This document shows positions 48,370-59,376 of a DNA stretch of 64,000 nt, piece after piece (the first letter of the stretch is position 1; each line of letters starts with the position of its first letter). Position numbers and translations under genes: made by a program. This stretch comes from Congeria kusceri (taxonomy: Eukaryota > Mollusca > Bivalvia > Myida > Dreissenidae). The notes beneath the pieces are model-generated. The model did no database searches. It worked only from the letters and a program-made list of their open reading frames with translations, and was not told the DNA's origin. Location: contig JAPFQT010000079.1 in NCBI GenBank assembly GCA_027627225.1, forward strand, positions 434,001 to 498,000, in the 5' to 3' direction.

Positions 48370-49879
48370 TAAAGACAGCATTATCTGGCACAAAACTCAG
48401 GTTTCTGCATACAAGCATTATGTCACACTTGTTGCGTCAAAACAATTCTACCTGCTCAAACAAATTTTGACTTTCATATGAGTGTAGTTACATGTTACAA
48501 ATTGTTATAAAATAATAAAGAAATAGAAATGTAACGGTAATTTATGGGAGGTATTGATACATAATTTTTTTTTTAAGTTTATTCTTTTCTCAGCAAATAC
48601 ATATGTGATATGAGTTAAGAATCATACAACATATATTAACACAAATCATTATTTTAAGAGGTTTTTTTTGCAAGAAAATTGCATGGGCTCAGATTTTGGA
48701 AAACAAAAAGTGAGTGCCCATAACCACAAACTGAATAAAAATAAAGAACATAATCTGGCAGTATTTTGACCAACCAAGTTAGGGTGCAGTATTTCCACTA
48801 TTGATGAGACACTGGGCCATATAGTGGCCAGAATCCAATGGGCACTGTTTGTAAATATAATGTGGGATGTGTTGTGTTGATCATGCAATTGATGACAAAT
48901 GTGCATAGAGAAAAACTAAACATACAAACTAATCAATATTCCAAAGGAAATTATGCAAAGGTGTGAATGTTCTTTTATTTATAGATTACAATGATATAAA
49001 TGATTAATGCAAGTATTATTTTGATATAAATCATTAATGCAAGTATTATTTTGATATAAATCATTATTAATGCAAGTACTATTGTTTATGCCGCCATTTA
49101 CATTTGTTTTCAAAACCATTTAACAGTGTATATCAATTTTGCCATAAATTGTTCATGTGAATATCGTCTTTGGGGTAAAACAAATGGTATGTTTTGACCA
49201 TATCAATTAAGTGGGACATGTTGGTTTATATCTGTAGACACATTTTTGCTGCAGCTGATGCCAGAGATTGCAGAGAGGGTTCATCCGTGTTCTATTTTGT
49301 TCATTCCCATTCAGTCTCAATAAAACACCACTGCTATTTGCAATGCATGTCATGCTGGTTCAGTTAGTTTGATGTGTTCCAGATTTGAGATACCAGTTTT
49401 TCAAAACATAATTATGTTTTTTCCAAAAGCTCCTGGATAAATTGTTATAAAAGCTCTACTTTAAAACAATATGCAGTCAACGGTGAAGAACAATTTGTTC
49501 AGAGCCATTTAGAGGCAATGTATTTTACAGATTGTGTATGGTAATGTCAGTTTTATATGCCAGGGAGAAACTATTGTGCATAATGGTATATTGTACTCAC
49601 ATATGGAACAAGGGCTTTAAACATTTCACAAGCAAATTATTGGTAACATACATATGTTAGGTTATTTCTCAGAAAATAATTAAATTGAATCTGTTAATAC
49701 GGGTTATCTTGCACTTAGTTAACAAAAATACTGTAATGTGTATATAATGCTGAACACAACTCTTTTGGCCTTAGATGTATCTATAATTAACATATTTAGT
49801 GTTTTCTATTTCCAAACATGGGTTGCTGCGTAAAAACATAATATACCGGTAATCAGTCATTTTTTCACATACAGTTACA
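48370..49879. other. No gene recognised; one short tandem repeat
   Basis: TGATATAAATCATTAATGCA repeats at 48992, 49022 and 49052 (period 30, three copies to about 49082). The rest is AT-rich with short frames. Confidence 0.5.
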
Positions 49880-50110
49880 CCATGAACTGGTTCTACCCAA
49901 GAATTGCTCTTTCTGTTGTACACCATTTAACTTTCTCACATACAACATGTAATGTTTCTACCCATGGAATAGACTTGCTCACATTCATCAAGAACTGGTT
50001 CTGTCCAGTGAATGGACCTTCTCACATACACCTAGTATTGGTTCTACCCATGAAATATACTTTCTCACAGATACCAAGAACTAGTTATATGCAGGGAATA
50101 TTACTGGGTA
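49880..50110 (+). repeat. Degenerate tandem repeat, about 43 bp period
   Basis: GGTTCTACCCATG-like and TTTCTCACATAC-like runs alternate four to five times (49890, 49957, 50000, 50038). The 79-codon ORF here is a by-product. Confidence 0.55.
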
Positions 50111-50304
50111 AATGTGACTGAATTGTATTTCCCCTTTACCCTGAATCAGTCGGCGTGTCAAATTCACTTATGTTGGGAATCGCTTTCAGTTTAAAGTCCC
50201 GTATATGCCTGCGGCTCCCCCCCCCCCCCTCCTGAACATTCAATTTGTATAGAAATATGAATATTTAATGCACTAATTATAGCTATAGATCGCTGACACT
50301 AAGA

Positions 50305-50865
50305 ACAATTGATGTAAGCTATACAGACGTGTGGTATTCCATTCTACACCATTCCCCAGTTCTACAATTGATGTAAGCTATACAGACGTGTGGTATTCCA
50401 TTCTACACCATTCCCCAGTTCTACAATTGATGTAAGCTATACAGACATGTGGTCTTCCATTCAACACCATTCCCCAGTTCTACAATTGATGTAAGCTATA
50501 CAGACATGTGGTCTTCCATTCTTCAACTACACCATTCCCCAGTTCTACAATTGATGTAAGCTATACAGACATGTGGTCTTCCATTCTTCAACTACACCAT
50601 TCCCCAGTTCTACAATTGATGTAAGCTATACAGACATGTGGTCTTCCATTCTTCAACTACACCATTCCCCAGTTCTACAATTGATGTAAGCTATACAGAC
50701 GTGTGGTCTTCCTTTCTACACCATTCCCCAGTTCTACAATTGATGTAAGCTATACAGACATGTGGTTTTCCATTCTTCAACTACACCATTCCCCAGTTCT
50801 ACAATTGATGTAAGCTATACAGACGTGTGGTCTTCCATTCTTCAACTACACCATTCCCCAGTTCT
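50305..50865 (+). repeat. Minisatellite, nine units of 59 or 65 bp
   Basis: ACAATTGATGTAAGCTATAC starts at 50305, 50364, 50423, 50482, 50547, 50612, 50677, 50736 and 50801. Unit lengths are 59, 59, 59, 65, 65, 65, 59, 65, 65. The longer form has six extra bases around TTCAAC. Each unit ends ACACCATTCCCCAGTTCT. Confidence 0.95.
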
Positions 50866-52094
50866 TGGACAGTGTTTCAATATGCGATATTTGTGTTAAC
50901 CAATGAAGCACTGTAGGACCATAATTTTCAAAAATAATATTTTTCACATCTGTGAAAAATAGGATCTCATTCTTCACCGGTGAGATAATTTAGATTTTAT
51001 TCTTTACACATCCCATTTGTATTCGTCGAATTTTCTGTGAAGATTGTGATTGCATCCAGTTTTTGATATGCAGTGAAATTATATTCTTCTGTGATCCTCG
51101 CGCATACCCCTTTTTAGCCAATCTCATTATTCACACTTAAAATTTGACAAATGAGATCCTATTCTTCAAAGGTGTGTGAAAAATGTGATCCTACAAAGCA
51201 CTCTTATTTCGTTTTTTTTCCATAATGAAGATCAGGCACAATCACTTGGAGCAATCCATTGCTACTTGGGAAGTTGTTAAGCGTGAAATGTTCGACAACG
51301 AAGGCCACAATTCTTATAATACTTAAGCTTCAGCACTGGTTTTCATGTATCCAATTTCTGTTATTTCTATAGATTATTTCAATATATATGTAATTTTAAT
51401 GCATGAAAGATTTATTGGATAATCTGGCTATTTTGTTTATTACGTGTATATGCGTCTGTATTTCTGCGATATGCCACTCTAAATTACTCTTAAGTTATGT
51501 TACACACCACGCCAAACTCCCGCCAAGTTTACACTTAACGTGCATCGCGTGCAATTGTGCTTTTACCCAAAATTATCTTAAATCCAGTCAGGATAGCAGT
51601 CGTTTGAGCTGTGTCATTCTGTTTCCGATCTTCAAGGTTTGACCAAGGTGGTTTAGCCGCTCAGAAAGTCAGGAATTTATTGTGGGACACAGATGTCTTG
51701 TGAATCAAACTGTTTCAGTTCACGGTGTTCGTCGGGGAGCGCATTGAGTACACCTGGGTCCATATTTATGAGGATATTTAATTATTGTTAACTTAAGTTG
51801 AACATACGTTAAATTAAGAATCTGTGTTTGAAACACTGTGAATTTTACTATTTGCGTGACGAAAACTAAATATTAACACCTTTGGAAATTTAAAATATCG
51901 ATTTTAATTCACAAGTGATCGTAGAAATTTATACTTTCACGAGTGGCACAGTGATCTGGTTTTCAAATATTTGAATGTGTTCAATAGTTGGCATCTTCGT
52001 GATAGTCTTCGTCGGTATATATTCCGTTACCTTTACCACGTTATTAATCAAGAAGCGTACCTGAGCGAACGCGGAGTGCGACGACGAATGAATA
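50866..52094. other. No supported gene
   Basis: A 79-codon ATG frame at 51403-51642 starts MKDLLDNLAILFITCICVCI, which looks like a signal or membrane segment, but nothing else supports a gene. Another stretch (50930-51190) repeats GTGAAAAATRKGATC motifs. Confidence 0.35.
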
Positions 52095-52285
52095 CATATA
52101 GCATGTATCTGATGATGACGATGGCATTAAATGCTACGATGATGATAATTATGATGATTTATTACGTTCATGATGATGACAATGAGGACGAAAATCATCA
52201 CGACTATAGAGATGATGATGATGACGATGATGACAATGATGATGATGATAATGATGATCACGATGATAGAGATGATGAAAGCATG
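52095..52285 (+). repeat. GAT/GAC trinucleotide microsatellite
   Basis: Imperfect GATGAT/GATGAC repeats. They encode a run of Asp residues in the 109-codon frame 51971-52300 and Ile/Val-rich sequence on the other strand. Both frames are best explained by the repeat. Confidence 0.8.
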
Positions 52286-52854
52286 ACACAGCGCCTTTAA
52301 CTTTGGCAAGGCCAGATTAAATGTTCTGTTGTTATTATCCAATTGAAACTGCACGAGACTTCACAAATTTAAAAACCAATTAAAGTAACGGTGATAGTTT
52401 TATGTACGACATGGGTTGTGTACACGTTATTAAGTGTGTGGTGTGTAATTCTAAATGTGCAAAATGTGATCGTTTAGGTAAGTGCTTGTATTTTTACGTA
52501 TTTATTGACTTAAATTTGTAATTTGTTTAAGCACGTATAAGTGTAAGCAGTGTGGAAAATTGCAAATAACGTGTTTTCTTGTGACGATTGCGATATGGAG
52601 ATATTTGTTATTAATAATTCTAACTATCTGTGAGCGTGAAACTGCAAACTTGGCAAGAACATGGACTGTGTCGGGAAGTTGAAGCCAGCAAAGGTAAGTG
52701 ACGTTTAGTTTTATATGAAAATATGCCTAAATATGTAGATCTAGGACAAGTTTCAAAGTTTTTTCTTCATTTGTTTGTCGGGGTTGTCAATAAAATATAT
52801 AGGAAATAAAATAATGAAGTTGTTTTTCACAACCATATATTTCGTTATGAATGT

Positions 52855-53000
52855 ACGAGGGTTGTTTAAAAATAAATAGCACTGAGGCAATAACGTTCAC
52901 ATCTTTTAATTTACATATATGATTATATATACACAATACATCGGAACATTTCCTGTATATACAGTGAAAATTTCAATAAAATAAAATCATATATTAAATT
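52855..53000 (-). mobile_element. Possible mariner-like element end
   Basis: ACGAGGGTTGTTTAAAAATA resembles mariner terminal repeats (ACGAGGGTNGTTNAA). No transposase frame was identified nearby. Confidence 0.25.
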
Positions 53001-53796
53001 TCTATGACAATTACAACAGTGTGTGCGCAAGCCGGCGCACGAGAACAGAAAAAGTATAGACGTTATCGACATCACAAACGCTCCGAAGTTTGCCAATGTT
53101 CACACTTTCAAAGTACTCCCGCGCGTGTTCAGTATAACGGTGGACAAGGTATAATCTTTGCTCGCAAAGATACACAAAAAAAGCGTAACCTATTATCTAA
53201 ATGGCATTATTTCGCGTCTAATGTTACATTTCTCTGACCAATATTTTCGAAAGTTTCGAAAGGGTACCTGTAGGTAGATAATGGATCGGTTAATTCATAT
53301 CTATTGCAAAAAAGAATGCATCAGGTAAATGTAAAAAGACAATTATTTATAAACTGAAGTACCCCACTGTCTGCACCTTCGCTGAAGCCTGCATTATCTT
53401 CTGAGCCAGCATCATCAGGATACGGACCGTGATGTTGCGATATTGGTCGTTGAAAAGACCATACATCGACACTATTGCTTTATAATCTTGTATACAATAT
53501 TTGATTGTAAATATTTAAGTATTTTCAGAAAGTGCGATGAATTGAGATGTCATTTATTTATATTTTGTAAACCTTATATGTATATTGATTGAACTCGAAA
53601 TAGATTTTATTCGTGATTTTATAAACTTACATCTTATATATGAAGTACTTCTAATTAAATGAAGTTAAATTAATTAAAGGTCACAACATGGGACGTATTC
53701 GCAAATGTTTGGTCATTATTGTTCATTATAATGTCGTATTAAGTTTAAACCTTTTTTTTAAGCGCGATTGTGTTGAAAGCTAGCTAATTGACACTG

Positions 53797-53935
53797 TCGA
53801 GTCCATTCCCTGAAAAGAACCAAAACTTGTGTCTTATGGTCATGTCAACGCTTCCCGAGTACGAATCGACCTCATGAGCTCCCAAATTCCCAATTGCAGG
53901 TTGGACACCATGTCAATTATGCCACTGTGAATTTC
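53797..53935 (-). mobile_element. tRNA-derived SINE, degenerate copy
   Basis: Plus-strand order matches 30390: CGAGTCCATTCCCTG, AAAAGAACCAAAACTTGTGT, then CGAGTACGAATCGACC (decayed B box), then a GGACACCAT...CCACTGTG head region. Confidence 0.5.
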
Positions 53936-54142
53936 AAAGTTTAATTGGGTGTATTTCGCCCTGTTCAGGAGTATCGGTGTTATGTTAAAAACAACCAAGT
54001 ATGATGTCCGTTTAAAAGCGTCCATCAAACCCTAACAAATCTTCCAACATCCGAAATTACATTTGTTACGTGTTTCAGCATAAATATATTCAGCGCTACT
54101 GCAGGTTTTCACATTCTTGTGTACATTTTAATGTGCTGGTTT

Positions 54143-54167
54143 GGCTGTTGTTGTTGTTGTTGTTGTC
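54143..54167 (+). repeat. TTG microsatellite
   Basis: Seven or so TTG units ending in TTGTCAG. Confidence 0.7.
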
Positions 54168-54193
54168 AGGGTTCGTTCTTAACGGGTTTCCGT

Positions 54194-54219
54194 AGGTCCG
54201 AGACTTTTGTCTCGGACCT
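54194..54219. repeat. Perfect 11 bp stem-loop
   Basis: AGGTCCGAGAC and GTCTCGGACCT separated by TTTT. No poly-T tract follows directly, so its role is unknown. Confidence 0.75.
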
Positions 54220-54607
54220 GTTGTCTTTGAAGAGTTTAATTTCGGGCACTGCATGCAGTAAGAATTGCAAATTTACTTCCCTACATTACATTACTCAACT
54301 GTTCTACATCAAGTTATTAATGTAGATTGGACACGATACTTTGTTTTATTGATGCTGTTTTGTGCATGTCATTGATGTAAATTCTGAATAAACCGCCGTG
54401 TGAGGATGTTCCGCGCTTGCCGGCGGTCTGCTGCCAGTTTTTACAGGTTATTCCATACTCCCCCCAAACATTGATCCAACTCGCCTTCCCAACTCACCCA
54501 AACCTGCCCGATAGGACAAAGGTCTGCAGTCTTAGGAACGCTGCGTTTCTGTAGCATGCCGTGTTGCCCCCGTGACACGGAACAGTGTAGCTCGCGAGAA
54601 TCATACT

Positions 54608-55079
54608 TCAGTTTTCCTTTCTAGTTCATGGTAAAAGGTTTTGTCTGAAAACTCCCCGTTGATAACGTACTGCGTTTAAAGTTTATGTTAACAAATTACG
54701 CGTTCAGGGGCTGTTTTCCAGGAACATCTTGAGTAAAATCTTATCCATAACTTTACAATCAACATTTTATTTAAATTGAATTGACATTTCGCATAGTGTA
54801 AATTTACTGTAAACTGAATAAATGAATCGTGTGCACGTAACTGTAAATCATACATTATACTAGTAGAAATATTAGATAACATAAATTTAAACCGAAGTGA
54901 ACATATTCAGTTCAGTTAAACTTAAGATGTTTCGGTGATACGGCCCCAGTTTTATTATGTAGCGATTCATGGAACCACCCGCTTACTTACTCTGTCGTGA
55001 AAAGAGCATTTGGCAATAAAAAAAATGACGCGCTCTGTCGTCATAGCTGGAATTATTGGCATTATTGACATTGACAACG
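54608..55079 (+). repeat. 472 bp direct repeat, copy 1 (identical to 63529-64000)
   Basis: Every base I compared is the same at an offset of 8921, starting at TCAGTTTTCC and still matching at the window edge. It holds no coding sequence beyond the first 18 codons of the small ORF at 55025. Confidence 0.95.
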
Positions 55080-55321
55080 TTAGCCCAGTCGGCCATGGAA
55101 CGTCAAACATGTCGTCTAATCCAGAACCACCGCAATGCATGGTGTCTCACCGTAAATTGTACCCTCAATTTCGGCCATATGCCATATTTAAGTCATCGTC
55201 TACGTACCGCCGTGACTTGTTCAGGGATGGTAACTTCCTTCGCGGTTGTCTTGCAGCGGCCTGTTACACTTCCGGTAGCGTGGAATCCATCATGAATTAT
55301 TGCTGTAGTCCTCGGCTGTAG
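55025..55321 (+). CDS. Small hypothetical ORF, 98 codons, doubtful
   Basis: ATG at 55025 (AAAATGA) opens MTRSVVIAGIIGIIDIDNVS and ends at TAG 55319-55321 after YCCSPRL. No domain, and the N terminus is only weakly hydrophobic. A second frame (55056-55295) is also open over the same stretch, hinting at a locally higher GC content and not at selection. The first 55 bases lie in the exact 472 bp repeat, so copy 2 at 63946 begins the same ORF outside view. Not recognised; it may be chance. Confidence 0.15.
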   Translation: MTRSVVIAGIIGIIDIDNVSPVGHGTSNMSSNPEPPQCMVSHRKLYPQFRPYAIFKSSSTYRRDLFRDGNFLRGCLAAACYTSGSVESIMNYCCSPRL

Positions 55322-55716
55322 ATAAAACGCTCATGCTTCCTGAAATTTAAGACGCAAATTTGGTTTTGATTAATGAACAAACGTCAACGGATATGTAGGG
55401 TATCACTAAAATCGGTATTCATTTAATTTTGTTTTGTAAGCATTTCGTGTATAAACACGTGGCACAAAACGTGTATTCTTACATTTGAGAGTTGACGTAT
55501 AATTTGATAGTTTGCCGTTTTAAGGTATTGAGACAGTTCATAAGCGGTGTAAATATTATGTAATAGTATGTCATAGTATTAAACTGTCTTGGATTATTTA
55601 AATTACATTTGACTGCGCATCGTAACACAGACGCACGGGTCCGCCATTAACCGGTAAATTCACATATTTGATTGAATTCCATAATAATATTTGTTTTAAA
55701 GATGGTTATATGCCGT

Positions 55717-55820
55717 CGATGAACGCGAGGTTTGTCCGCCGACGAAAGCTAACCGTGTGTCGACCGATGTAGGCAACCGCGTGTCGGCCGATGAGCGCAA
55801 CCGTATGTCCGCCGACGGTC
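55717..55820 (+). repeat. GC-rich 24 bp tandem repeat, 4 units
   Basis: Units like GTGTCGACCGATGTAGGCAA and GTGTCGGCCGATGAGCGCAA repeat every 24 bases, a multiple of three. The plus frame reads ANRVSTDVGNRVSADERNRM and stops at TAG 55829-55831. Confidence 0.65.
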
Positions 55821-56229
55821 ATTGTAAATAGCAACATTTAGAGGCTGGTCATATTCATAGCGTATTTTTGTGCTAGTTTTGTATAAATTCAGAATAATAA
55901 AACAAAATTTAGAATGAGCCAATGAAAATGTAATGTAATGTTAATTTTTGACATATCGTAGTACTTCTTTATTGTGTCAGAACATTTTAAAAGACTAAAT
56001 GCTGGTCTATGTGAATTAAACGTTAGCGATCTGAATTTGCTGAGGCATGCATCAGTTGTTGAGGGACTTTTTTCGTTTGTTTTAATGTAAATGTAGATTA
56101 TTTTATAACAACAATTATAAACTAGGACTATGTTTGCAAGATATTTGTAACATATGTCGAATATGATCCAGACTTTGCTAAATTGAAGCGCAACAAAGTG
56201 CAAATGCTGTAAACATTGACTTCTGATTT

Positions 56230-56488
56230 GGGCCCCTATTCACCAACCTATTTTTAGACTTAAGACTTACAATAAAGAATATTCTTGAAACTGTTCTGTT
56301 CTAAGAGCGCTGTACATTTGAATCTTACTCGGTATCCATCGACTCTTATTACAGCATTCTTTATTTAGAACGATTTGTTAGGACATAAGCAACATTGGGA
56401 CCCAGAATATTTGCAAACGCAGAAGTATATTTTCTTGAGTCTAAGTCTGCTCTTTATTTTTAAGTCTAAGAACGGGTTGGTATTCCCA
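56230..56488. mobile_element. MITE, intact relative of the one split at 8595
   Basis: Ends GGGCCCCTATTCACC and GGTTGGTATTCCCA are imperfect inverses. TTTTTAGACTTAAGAC at the left and TTTTTAAGTCTAAGAAC at the right are inverted. Confidence 0.55.
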
Positions 56489-56848
56489 GTCATGTTTGGG
56501 TCAGTTTTAACTTTGAAAAATTGTTGTTACGTGTAACGTTTTTCAAAGTGGTGCGGGTATTTAATATATTTCATTCGACTTGAAAATGTCGAAAATCTGG
56601 CACACGGTAATATATACTTACTTTTTTAAATCGATCAGTAGTAGCAATTTAATGTTATATTGCATATTAATATAAAGAAAAAATCCAACTGACTGCGTAG
56701 TTGTATTTATCATGTATTATTTAACTGCACCACGTAAAACAGGCGCGATTTTACAAAACATGTCATTCACTGACTTATGTCCTATCATCAATTTGAATTC
56801 TAACATGATACTTGCTGATTTTTTTCTATAGTCAAGGAACAAAATGAT

Positions 56849-56917
56849 CGTTGTTAATCTACCCCACTATTGGCCACCAAACAACGATAAATCCTAATTT
56901 ATTTCTTAAATATAATA
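56849..56917 (-). mobile_element. 'gtttattggcc' foldback element, short fragment
   Basis: CGTTGTTAATCTACCCCACT and CAAACAACGATAAATCCTAA followed by TTTATTTCTTAA match one end of the family. Confidence 0.45.
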
Positions 56918-57051
56918 GCTTACAAGTTGAACGAGTAATTGTAGCATAGGCGTTAACATGAATCTACGTGAAACAATAACAAGAACAGCACAGGTCACAG
57001 CGATATCTGAGACAGTAATAAGCGTAAAAAAAATTTCCGCTTGCCGGCCGA

Positions 57052-57083
57052 CCCCCCACCCCCCCACCCTCCCACCCTCCCCC
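57052..57083 (-). repeat. C-rich tract with strong G-quadruplex potential on the minus strand
   Basis: Runs of 3-7 C separated by A or T. On the minus strand this gives at least five G runs with one-base loops. It belongs to a repeat that continues CCGCCGACCCTAATTTTTT (related to 6240-6335). Confidence 0.75.
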
Positions 57084-57660
57084 AGCCTATTTTTTTCCGC
57101 CGACCCTAATTTTTTTTTTCCTATCAATCATTAAGTTTTTATGATTTTCGGCAGTTTTCGCTTATATTATATGTTTCTTGCTAGAAATCTCTTTTTCTTT
57201 GACCTTATTGATAGTAAAGGTACCGTTTCTTTGTTGGGAGGCATTTAAACCTTTTACATGCATTCCGATATATTTTAACTGCGTGGTGAATATGCGGCGA
57301 AGAAAAAAAATTTGTAACAAGAATAGTTATATTTTACCTCCCCTCCTAGATTTTTTGTATGAGATATTAGCGGAAACCAAGCGTTTGTTTGTTTGGCCTT
57401 ATGTGTCTGGGCATGCACTCATACAGCTGTTTAGTGAACACGTTAAGTCAATGTCTTAAAATCTTAAGATCAATCCGTTAACCGTAAAGTCTGTGACCAT
57501 TTCAATTATAGCTCGAGTTTAAATTGTTTATTCTAGTAAAACTGTTACAAATGCTTCTTTTTTATTTTCATTTCACATAAAACTTTATCTTCATTTTTGC
57601 TTTTTGAATCCTAAAGTATTATCTTTCTCAGGAGATTTATGAATTCCGCCCCAGCTTCTG

Positions 57661-58497
57661 TTATTATGCCCCCCTTCGAAGAAGTGGGGGTATCTTGCTT
57701 TGCACCTGTCGGTAGGTCGGTCGGTCAGTAGATCTGTCCATAGACCATTTCGTTTCTGCTCAATAACTTGAAAACGCTTTGTCCTATGATCATGAATAGT
57801 GGTACGTTGGTTACTTGGAAGGAAAGAAAGAATGCTATACATTTTGATGTCAATAGGTCAAAGATCAAGGTCACCGTTGCTAAAAATAGAAAAACGGATT
57901 CCCCTCAATAACTTGAGACTGCATCGACAAAAATTTAATGAACTTTATAGATAAGTACCTTACATCGAGACCTTGCTTGGGATTGCATATGGGGTGGGTG
58001 GGGTCAAGGTCAAGGTCACCGTTACTAAAAATGGAAAAACGGTTTCTGCTCAATAACTTGAGAACGCATTGAGATATTTTAATGAAACTTCATACATAGA
58101 CAACTTACATTGAGACCTCGCTTGGGATTGCATATGGGGTGGGTGGGGTCAAGGTCACCGTTACTATAAATAGAAAAACGGTTTCCGCTCGATAACTTGA
58201 GAACGCATTGAGATATTTTAATGAAACTTTATACATAGATACCTTACATCGAGACCTCGCATGGGATTGCATATGGGATGGGTGGGGCCAAGGTCAAGGT
58301 CACCGTTACTAAAAATAGAACAAAAGTTTACGCTCAATAACTTTACAACGCATCGAGATATTTTAATGAAACTTCATGCATAGATATCGAGACCTCGCTT
58401 GGGTTTGCATATTAAAAAAATATTCATAGCAATTGCACATATTCACCACTTGGCTGCAAGTCGGGGGGTATTACATGTTTTACACACATATCTTGTT
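57661..58497 (+). mobile_element. HINE-like tandem-array element, TATGCCCCCC family, copy 2
   Basis: 5' TTATGCCCCCCTTCGAAG is identical to 9603. Four GGGTGGG units (139-145 bp) are very similar to each other. The 3' end has GGCTGCAAGTCGGGGGGTA, then ATGTTTTACACACAT and TCTTGTT. Confidence 0.75.
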
Positions 58498-58793
58498 AAA
58501 TTATGATATATTTCAGGTGCTTTTGTGAATCCCGCCCCGGGTTTTCGATTTTCAAATCGAATTGCATCAATTGTAAACCACGCGTTTCACGGTTTCCTCG
58601 TGCTCATCGTAATTTATCGATCGATGCTGCAAGCTGACGCAAAATGTACATGCATACTGTGCACGAGGATATCGTGAATTCCATGGTGACTTGGGCGTAA
58701 ACAAGCGCTTCGACCCGTTCTATAAATAGATGTCGCGCCAAAGACACAGCCCAAGAGAAACATTATGATGAGTTTTCCAGAATTTTGTATTAG

Positions 58794-59376
58794 GCCGCTT
58801 TTCCATATGTCCGCATCCGCAAGTGTATCCGTATCCTCATTATTATATGCGGAAGGCGCTTTTCTGTGCATCCGCTTATATCGTGGAATATTTGAGTTTT
58901 GTGCTGATTTTCAAAGAGTTTAGAAGCCTGCATTTGAAGAATATAAACATATTTAATTAAGTCGGCTTCAAATATTTTATCGCAGTATGCGAACACATTC
59001 ACAGGTGGTGGATGTTAACAAAATAAAGAATTTAACAGTTATATCTACAGCGTCAGTAATAACTCATTACAAGGTTACCCGTTATTACCGATTTATTGTA
59101 CTCAGTGAGTCTTAGGTTGAGTTATCAAGGTGTATCTAGACTATTTTTATATTTTTAACAGCCATTTGTTTAACTAACAAGTTAGATACCATATCGTCCG
59201 CATCCGCATAAAATAGCACAGCGCGCGATTTCTTGTGGACGGCTTTTGCGTATGCACTTAGCGGATACAGTACGAACTGAAGACATATGAAAACGGTCCA
59301 ACTGTTTTGAGCTTGTTTGTTTTTTTTTGCGGATGTGGATTTGTGCAATGCGGATGCGGACATTATGGAAAAGCGG
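58794..59376. mobile_element. MITE with CCGCTTTTCCATA ends
   Basis: CCGCTTTTCCATATGTCCGC at the left is matched on the minus strand from the right (CCGCTTTTCCATAATGTCCG), continuing CATCCGCA. TTA lies on both sides, compatible with a PIF/Harbinger-type target. The interior repeats the GTCCGCATCCGCAT motif once more at 59196. Confidence 0.65.

Noticed and set aside
50305..50865. CRISPR-like array
   Set aside because: The whole 59/65 bp unit is repeated, so there are no variable spacers.
51971..52300. 109-codon ORF with an Asp-rich tail
   Set aside because: The tail is a GAT/GAC microsatellite and the start is not ATG in a good context. No domain before the tail.
53004..53237. 77-codon ATG ORF beginning MTITTVCAQAG
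   Set aside because: Basic, low-information sequence with no motif. It lies beside a possible mariner end, so probably element debris.
54119..54325. ORF with a run of seven cysteines
   Set aside because: The cysteines come from a TTG microsatellite and the start is not ATG.
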